A stretch of DNA of 11,628 nucleotides, taken from contig JWZX01001458.1 of NCBI GenBank assembly GCA_001275005.1, forward strand, positions 1 to 11,628, given 5' to 3'. Source of the DNA: Chrysochromulina tobinii. Taxonomy: Eukaryota > Haptophyta > Prymnesiales > Chrysochromulinaceae. The translations under genes and the position numbers were made by a program. A model generated the notes under the pieces. It was not told where the DNA came from. It did not search any database and saw nothing but the letters and a program-made list of their open reading frames with translations. This document shows, one piece after another, positions 6,807 to 9,722 of this stretch. Each line of letters opens with the position of its first letter. Within the stretch, counting starts at the first letter, position 1.

Positions 6807-8161
6807 TGGCGGAGATGGATGAGGCGCGGCGCGAGCTGCGCCGCCAGTGGCGCGAATCAGTCAAGCCCGCCGCCAAAGCTGCCTCGACCTTCGCAGCCCT
6901 CCACTCGATCACCATCAGTGAGCCGCCGCCCAAGCCCAAGGCCAAGGCGAGCGCCGGCGCGGGCGCTCGCGGTGCCCACCACGGCGCGCGCACGGGCGAC
7001 ACGCTTCTGCTCGAGCTCGTGATGAGATCGCTCCGGTGGGCTTACGCTCAGTCCGCGGCTGCGCTGCGCGACGACCGCGGCGCCTGGCTCGACGCCACCA
7101 TGCCGCCGCTGCTCAGTGCATGCTCGGCCGACACGGCCGTGCAGATCAAGGATCGCATCGAGTCGCTTAAGGAGACGCTTGAGGAGCAGCATGGCGCCGA
7201 GCTGGTACTCCCTCTCTGCGCCCGCTTCGAGGCGGCGCTGATGGACGCGACGAAGGCCAAGGGGAAAGCCAAAAGAGGCGGGGAGGGTGGCGGCACAGCC
7301 AAGCGAGGCGCTGTGCCGGGCGCGATCGCGAAGCGGGCTAGTGCGAAGAGTCTCGCCGCAGCAGTGAAGCAGCCCAAGCCGTCGCAGCGCCCGGCACAGC
7401 GCGCGCAGCCTGGACGGGCGGCGTCGCGCAAGCCGAGCTATCGCGCGGACGAGGACGAGGACGAGGAGGACGAGGAGGACGAGGACGAGGACGAGGACGA
7501 GGAGGAGGACGACGACGACGAGGACGTCAGCGCGATGGATCTGGGAGCAGACGAAGACGAACTCACGCCTCTCGAGCACCCCGGCGCACGTGCCAAGCGG
7601 CAGGCTGGGGACAAGGCTGGGGGCAAGGTGGCGGCCAAGGCGGCGGGGAAGGCGGGGGGGAAGACGGCATCGACGTCGAAGGCTGTACCGGGCAAGGCTG
7701 GTAGCAGCGCTGTGGCAGGGAGTGCAGGTCGGAAGGCGGCGCGTGCGCCGGTAGCCCTAGCGGCGGCGGAGGAGGAGGAAGAGGAGGAGGAGGCCTGGGA
7801 CGGCGCTGGCGTCGAGGACGTTGAGATGGATGACGAGGCCTCGAGTGCGGCCGAGGAGGAAGTCGAGGAAGACGAGGACGACGACGAGGACGACGAGGAG
7901 GAGGATCACGGGCTGGAGGCGCTCGAGGAGGATGCATACGCCGCCGAGCAGGACAAGGAGGACGAGGAGGACGAGGAGGACGAGGGCGTCGACGAGGACG
8001 GAGCGTGGGACGGGAGCGGCGTGCCCGCAGGCACCGAAGAGGACCTCGGCGGCGCCCTCGGATGGCCTTCGCCGTCGCAGGCGTCGGAGAGCCAAATGTC
8101 CAACGTGGCGCCGGCGCACTCGTTCATCGATAAGCGCGCGAGCCGCCGCCGCGCCGCCTAA
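563..8161 (+). CDS. SCC3: Cohesin subunit SA/STAG (SCC3 family), 17 exons, about 1849 aa
   Basis: Exons: 563-1240, 1330-1560, 1758-1829, 1930-2079, 2199-2276, 2362-2514, 2598-2774, 2922-3044, 3125-3532, 3662-3971, 4049-4178, 4324-4627, 4802-5389, 5463-5532, 5623-5882, 6003-6308, 6650-8161 (TAA). They join in one open frame of 5550 nt. SCC3/STAG is the HEAT-repeat cohesin subunit that binds the kleisin and DNA in the nucleus. The evidence is the STAG region (SLYECIELA...GWIEVYK), the stromalin conservative domain (YRYRDTHEDIRAACI, KYMGWQLSD, VRLASLQAL), and KHTDRATLEAC at the exon 11/12 junction, which matches the animal KHTD-VLEAC motif. The start is uncertain: ATG 563 has A at -3, and ATG 605 is the next in frame. 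At about 1849 aa it is far longer than typical family members (roughly 1100-1260), because of low-complexity inserts and tail. Thirteen of 16 introns are phase 0. Family call near certain; a few junctions are less so. Confidence 0.93.
1241..1329 (+). other. SCC3 intron 1 (phase 0, family B) with a perfect 41-nt exon copy
   Basis: Donor GTGCGGGCGG, acceptor TCCGTCATCAG, 89 nt. Bases 1241-1281 are identical to bases 1330-1370, the first 41 nt of exon 2, so the repeat offset equals the intron length exactly. Only 48 nt are not duplicated, and these contain TGATTG/TGATGG units. Either copy would encode the same 13 residues, so the splice choice does not alter the protein. Confidence 0.9.
1561..1757 (+). 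other. SCC3 intron 2 (phase 0, family B, 12-nt tandem array)
   Basis: Donor GTGAAGCACGAGATGG, acceptor CTCCCTCATCAG, 197 nt. The first 14 nt (GTGAAGCACGAGAT) repeat the first 14 nt of exon 3 at 1758-1771. The body holds about seven copies of a 12-nt unit (CCTCTGATTGCA), then two variants with TTATTG, then TGATGACCTC-type units. Because the unit is 12 nt, the array stays open in the exon frame (Ser-Asp-Cys-Thr repeats) until a TGA at the end of the array. Confidence 0.9.
1830..1929 (+). other. SCC3 intron 3 (phase 0, family A) flanked by TGCTCGCAG
   Basis: Donor GTGCATGCAAG, acceptor CATGCTCGCAG, 100 nt. TGCTCGCAG stands at the end of exon 3 (1821-1829) and again at the end of the intron (1921-1929), offset exactly 100. 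The body starts with the family A core GCATGCAAGCGCTCAGC and repeats GCGCTCAGCACG about three times. Exon 4 begins with T, an exception to the usual AG|G pattern. Confidence 0.82.
2080..2198 (+). other. SCC3 intron 4 (phase 0, family A, core present twice)
   Basis: Donor GTGCGTGCCC, acceptor CTTCGCCCCCAG, 119 nt. The family A core GCTCACCACGGCGC occurs twice: after GCATGCAAAGC near 2118-2142, and again near 2167-2182 just before the pyrimidine-rich end. Flanking duplication is weak here (CCAGG at both ends), which suggests an older or rearranged insertion. Exon 5 then reads ALSANAEQLAAHEE, in frame. Confidence 0.82.
2277..2361 (+). other. SCC3 intron 5 (phase 0, family A) with a diverged exon copy
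   Basis: Donor GTGTGATCTCG, acceptor CTCTCCCCACAG, 85 nt. The first ~30 nt (GTGTGATCTCGTGCCCGGTG, then CCGCGGCACGC) resemble the start of exon 6 (GTGATCTCGTACCGGTACCG, then CGACACGC) with a few substitutions and small indels. The remainder is the family A core CAAGTGCTCACCACGGCGCC. This is a decayed version of what is seen intact in intron 1. Confidence 0.88.
2362..2640 (+). other. SCC3: Stromalin conservative domain (SCD) coding segment
   Basis: Exon 6 and the start of exon 7 encode VISYRYRDTHEDIRAACIAS, LGRGLRVLPSFCDDKHLKYM, GWQLSDIQSAA and then VRLASLQALGHVYKA, about residues 404-468. The order 'YRD-IR--CI--LG----P--F----LKY-GW-L-D-----VRL--L-AL--LY' is the SCD signature shared by SCC3, SA1/2 and Rec11. 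In animals this patch takes part in CTCF and shugoshin contacts; whether that applies here is unknown. Intron 6 splits the domain precisely before VRLAS, and the first 13 nt of that exon are copied at the start of the intron. Confidence 0.88.
2515..2597 (+). other. SCC3 intron 6 (phase 0, family A) with a 13-nt exon copy
   Basis: Donor GTGCGCCTCGCGTGTAC, acceptor GCACCCCGCAG, 83 nt. The first 13 nt (GTGCGCCTCGCGT) equal the first 13 nt of exon 7 at 2598-2610. The body contains GCATGCAAGTGCTCACC plus ACGGCGCC followed by a CCCTCTCCCC tract. The intron interrupts the SCD. Confidence 0.9.
2775..2921 (+). other. SCC3 intron 7 (phase 0, GC-AG, family B) with a duplicated acceptor
   Basis: The only donor that keeps the frame is CAG|GCATGT, a GC-AG intron of 147 nt. 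A 23-nt segment starting GATTGCAGGAGCTCGG is present at 2837-2859 and again at 2914-2936. Both copies carry a usable AG. Using the first gives ELGLLQSF followed at once by TGA; using the second gives ELGLLKSFASTKRAAL, which continues. The second is therefore the productive acceptor. Confidence 0.8.
3045..3124 (+). other. SCC3 intron 8 (phase 0, family A) flanked by CTCCACCTCAAGG
   Basis: Donor AAG|GTACGTTG, acceptor CCACCTCAAG, 80 nt. CTCCACCTCAAG plus G occurs at 3033-3045 and at 3113-3125, offset exactly 80, so the duplication straddles the splice points. The body has the palindromic TTGCATGCAA followed by GTGCTCACCACAGCGC. The acceptor AG is itself part of the duplicated exon sequence. Confidence 0.9.
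3533..3661 (+). other. SCC3 intron 9 (phase 0), family B body with a family A-like 3' end
   Basis: Donor GTGCGATCACC, acceptor CCCCTCCCCACAG, 129 nt. The body consists of CTGATGGC / CTGATGAC / CTGAGTGC units, but the last bases match the 3' end of family A introns rather than TCATCAG. The donor side (GTGC..ACC.GCC) resembles the exon 10 start GTGCTTACCGCC weakly. The frame joins AAYVE to VLTADDEDLD. Confidence 0.85.
3972..4048 (+). other. SCC3 intron 10 (phase 1, family A) with a 31/32-nt exon copy
   Basis: Donor G|GTACGCATGCAG, acceptor CTCTCCCCACAG, 77 nt. Bases 3972-4003 match exon 11 bases 4049-4080 at 31 of 32 positions. The remaining 45 nt are the family A core (GCATGCAAGTGCTTACT, ACGGCGCCC) and the C-rich tract. 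The codon GGT is split G|GT, giving RFGTHAGPLRAVLALVQQM. Confidence 0.92.
4179..4323 (+). other. SCC3 intron 11 (phase 2, family B)
   Basis: Donor CCAA|GTACGATG, acceptor TCGTTGATCAG, 145 nt. The body is a TGATGGCCTC/TGATGACGCC array. The junction was chosen because it yields TTKHTDRATLEAC, matching the conserved KHTD-VLEAC motif of animal STAG proteins, and it is the only GT near the end of exon 11 giving phase 2. Flanking duplication is not convincing here (GTACGA versus GCACACCGA). Confidence 0.85.
4628..4801 (+). other. SCC3 intron 12 (phase 0, family B) carrying a copy of the exon 12 end plus donor
   Basis: Donor CTGCAG|GTGAGGGCC, acceptor CTCTGTCGCAG, 174 nt. A 43-nt stretch spanning the last 34 nt of exon 12 and the first 9 nt of the intron (about 4594-4636) is repeated exactly inside the intron about 88 nt later (about 4682-4724), donor included. 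Using the second donor would meet a TGA soon after the first. The acceptor could also be 9 nt downstream (after ATGGCGCAG), which would remove Met-Ala-Gln. Confidence 0.82.
4919..5380 (+). other. SCC3: Gly/Lys run and Asp/Glu run inserted in the SCC3 protein (exon 13)
   Basis: Within exon 13 the protein turns into GGKSGGGKGGGGGKGG-type repeats (about 4930-5025). A helical stretch follows (LAGCVCSLLRLQLAQLVLRV), where animal STAG has a conserved helix. Next comes a basic run (AAAAKKTKAKPKAGSRSRRR), then an acidic run of Glu/Asp (about 5284-5350). Such inserts are not part of the family fold and probably form disordered loops between HEAT repeats. Confidence 0.75.
5390..5462 (+). other. SCC3 intron 13 (phase 0, family B), shortest intron
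   Basis: Donor GCT|GTGCGCGAGCT, acceptor CTCCTTCATCAG, 73 nt. The first 11 nt (GTGCGCGAGCT) match the start of exon 14 (GTTCGCGAGCT) at 10 of 11 positions. The body is four to five TGATGRCCTC units. The splice joins GDDEAA to VRELVGLRRELL. Confidence 0.9.
5533..5622 (+). other. SCC3 intron 14 (phase 1), in-frame and stop-free, with a ~40-nt exon copy
   Basis: Donor TCAG|GTGAGCACC, acceptor GGTTCGTCAG, 90 nt. The last 43 nt of exon 14 (5490-5532) are repeated at the end of the intron (5583-5622) with a 3-nt gap and two mismatches. The intron is a multiple of three and has no stop in the exon frame. Retention would therefore insert 30 residues, including a second version of the LLPSLQALLEGSS helix. 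Either form is possible; RNA data would decide. Confidence 0.72.
5883..6002 (+). other. SCC3 intron 15 (phase 0, family B)
   Basis: Donor CCG|GTGAGTGG, acceptor CCGCCTTCATCAG, 120 nt. The body is GCGCCTGATT units. An internal ACGGTCCGTGAGTTGCGG near 5954-5971 resembles the exon 15 end plus donor (ACGGCCGGTGAGTGG), another internal copy of a donor region though a diverged one. The frame joins ESGPRP to VPRWLERLHWLIAEGLK. Confidence 0.87.
6309..6649 (+). repeat. SCC3 intron 16 (phase 0, family B), longest, with higher-order repeats
   Basis: Donor GAG|GTGCGTTCTCC, acceptor CCATCCCTCGGCAG, 341 nt. Three layers are visible. First, a copy of the exon 16 end plus donor (GTTGAGGCGCTCGGGCTGG and following) recurs at about 6360-6397. 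Second, a 40-nt unit is repeated twice at about 6408-6487. Third, a run of 10-mers (TGATGACCTC, TGATGGCCTC, TGATTGCCTC) at about 6489-6640 follows a period-five order, i.e. a 50-nt higher-order repeat. The splice joins LGLEE to VLCRLWKAYYYAS. Confidence 0.88.
6765..8040 (+). other. SCC3: Acidic and Lys/Ala-rich low-complexity C-terminal part of SCC3
   Basis: The last exon begins with family-like helices (LWKAYYYASDETDTALGDRF) and later LLLELVMRSLRWAYAQSAAA and AVQIKDRIESLKETLEEQHG. Between and after these come GAC/GAG runs encoding Asp/Glu stretches (about 6765-6806, 7447-7528, 7770-7800, 7855-7905, 7955-7990), alternating with Lys/Ala/Gly-rich segments (AKAKASAGAG, KAAGKAGGKTAS). The protein ends FIDKRASRRRAA. 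Nothing resembles a catalytic domain. A disordered tail that binds histones, nucleic acid or regulators is plausible but unproven. Confidence 0.75.
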
Positions 8162-8774
8162 GTTAATGGCGCCGCTACACTCACGTGCATCGACGGAGCT
8201 TGCACGGTACCAGGGGAGGGTGGCATGAAGGCGAATGGCGAGTGGGCGCCATCGTGAGCGCCAAGGAGGCCGCCCTACAGCTACACAGAGCGCTGTGGGG
8301 AAGGGAATTCGGACGAGGATCCGATCGGCATCATGCGTTGACAATCGCATGCTACGGCAGATGCACGCAAGCAGCACAAGGAAGAGAGAGGTCGCTGCAT
8401 CAATTGGGGGCTCGGGAAGTCCTGGTCTCCGAGAGCCGGCTGTGCCCCCCGCTGTTTACGAGTACACGACATGTGACGAGAGAGAGAGGTCTGGGTGGAG
8501 TCGCGCCGAAGAGCGGCGCTCCCTTTTGTGCTGCCCGTGCCGGGCGAGCACATGCCGTTGCCCTTTCTTTCTCGTCGCGCCTGTGCAGTTCCAGCTGCCA
8601 GTGTTCCCCGTGTGCGAGCGCGTGTTACAGTGTTCGCACTTTTGGAGATACGTGGACGACCACTTTCTTCGCTTTCGAACACGACACTCGACACGGGATC
8701 CACGCTCCCATCGATGGCTTAACCCCTGACCCCCGGCCCTGACGCCACCGCCCGGCCCGGGCACACGAGGACAC

Positions 8775-8875
8775 TGATTGTCTCCCTCATCGCCCCTGAT
8801 GGCCTCCCTCATCGCCCCTGATGGCTTCCCTCATCGCCCCTGACGGCCTTCGATGACGGCCTCCCTCATCGCCCC
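8775..8875 (+). repeat. 22-nt tandem repeat related to family B intron ends
   Basis: The unit TGATGGCCTCCCTCATCGCC plus CC occurs at 8775-8796, 8797-8818, 8819-8840 and 8854-8875, with a shortened copy between the last two. It closely resembles the 3' end of SCC3 intron 2 (TGATCGCCTCCCTCATCAG) and the end of WDR31 intron 1, but has TCATCGC instead of TCATCAG, so it lacks the acceptor AG. It may be a non-spliced relic of the intron element. Confidence 0.8.
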
Positions 8876-9085
8876 GGATGTCGATCGCCTGAGGGAAGCT
8901 TGCACCCGACACGAACCACGCCTCCACCGCGGCCTCGCTGATGCACCCAGGCCTGCTGAGCCTGCGGATCCTTCTCGCACTCGGTGTGTGCAGGATGCCG
9001 TGAGCCGTCTCCCGGCTCGAAACCACGTGGCGTGCACCCAAACGTCGTCTTGCACGAGCACGAGCTCGCCCCGCATCGCGCCAAT

Positions 9086-9169
9086 CATGCTCGAGACGGC
9101 GCCATTCATGCTCGAGACGGCGCCATTCATGCTCGAGACGGCGCCATTCATGCTCGAGACGGCGCCAGT
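9086..9169. repeat. 21-nt tandem repeat, four copies
   Basis: The unit CATGCTCGAGACGGCGCCAT plus T is repeated four times without interruption; the last copy has one change (CCAGT). A related, shorter piece (CATGCTCTTGACGGCGCC) lies just downstream at about 9188. The unit is a multiple of three, so both strands stay open through it; the + strand reads MLETAPF repeats. I see no sign that it is translated. Confidence 0.88.
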
Positions 9170-9334
9170 CATGCCACGGAGCGGTGACATGCTCTTGACG
9201 GCGCCCAACGGCGTCACTCGCCATGTGGTCGTCCTTGATGAGCTCAACGCCCGACCACTGGCAGCGCTGCACAAGGGCGAGGGCGCTGAAATAGTACTCG
9301 AGCTGCTCACGTATCTGAGCAGATCCGCTATCCG

Positions 9335-9419
9335 CGAATGGCGGCAGGCCCTTGTCATGTGAATGCCCTCTGTGAATGGGAGAGCGCCCATGCCTCCGCA
9401 GTCCGAATGGCGGCAGGCC
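9335..9419. repeat. 16-nt direct repeat at 69-nt offset
   Basis: CGAATGGCGGCAGGCC occurs at 9335-9350 and 9404-9419. The sequence just before the second copy is CCTCCGCAGTC, similar to an acceptor. The layout (short duplication around about 50 unique bases) resembles the intron insertions in the two genes, but no GT donor sits at the first copy and no exon is recognised here. Confidence 0.7.
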
Positions 9420-9462
9420 TGGGATGGCACTTGATGCAGGCAGGGCACTTGAAGCCCCCCGT

Positions 9463-9510
9463 GCTGCCACTTTCGCTGCCACTTCCGCTGCAACTTCCGC
9501 TGCCACTTCG
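9463..9510. repeat. 12-nt tandem repeat, four copies
   Basis: Units GCTGCCACTTTC, GCTGCCACTTCC, GCTGCAACTTCC and GCTGCCACTTCG follow each other directly. Simple repeat, no function seen. Confidence 0.85.
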
Positions 9511-9568
9511 CCTCTGATGGCCTCCCACATCGCCACTGACTTCCCTCACCTCCACATCGTAGTGCACC

Positions 9569-9684
9569 TGACGAAGCAGACGAGACTGTTGCCCTTTTGA
9601 CGAAGCCGACGAGACTGTTGCTCTCCTGACGAAGCCGACGAGACGGTTGCTCTCCTGACAAAGCCGGCGACACTGCAGTTCTCC
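9569..9684. repeat. 29-nt tandem repeat, four copies
   Basis: The unit TGACGAAGCCGACGAGACTG followed by TTGCTCTCC begins at 9569, 9598, 9627 and 9656. Copies diverge gradually and the fourth is the most changed. It ends about 40 bases before the WDR31 stop codon, so it probably lies in the WDR31 3' UTR or just beyond it. It is not a CRISPR array: there are no unique spacers. Confidence 0.85.
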
Positions 9685-9722
9685 GGAGATCGGTCTGTCA
9701 TGCCATGCGGCACACACGTTCT

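Larger units (their letters stand above)
8162..9722. other. Convergent spacer between SCC3 and WDR31, no gene supported
   Basis: Both genes end into this 1.56-kb stretch, so it should hold both 3' UTRs and terminators. The part 8162-8774 shows no repeat, RNA gene or domain-bearing frame that I can recognise. The part 8775-9684 is a string of short tandem repeats (listed separately). Open frames exist on both strands near 8800-9540, but their products are repeat-derived and arginine-rich, and third codon positions lack the strong G/C preference of the SCC3 exons. No tRNA or rRNA pattern was seen. Confidence 0.6.

Noticed and set aside
8853-9362. 169-codon + strand open frame in the spacer with MLETAPF repeats
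   Set aside because: The open frame is kept by the 21-nt repeat, the rest has weaker G/C preference at third positions than the SCC3 exons, and no domain is recognised. A short C-terminal stretch (VVVLDELNARPLAAL) looks protein-like but is not enough.
8787-9536. 249-codon - strand open frame with WRRLEHE repeats
   Set aside because: The repeats are the reverse reading of the 21-nt tandem repeat; arginine-rich, no start context or homology.
9569-9684. CRISPR array
   Set aside because: The units are contiguous 29-nt tandem copies with no unique spacers, and the host is a eukaryote.
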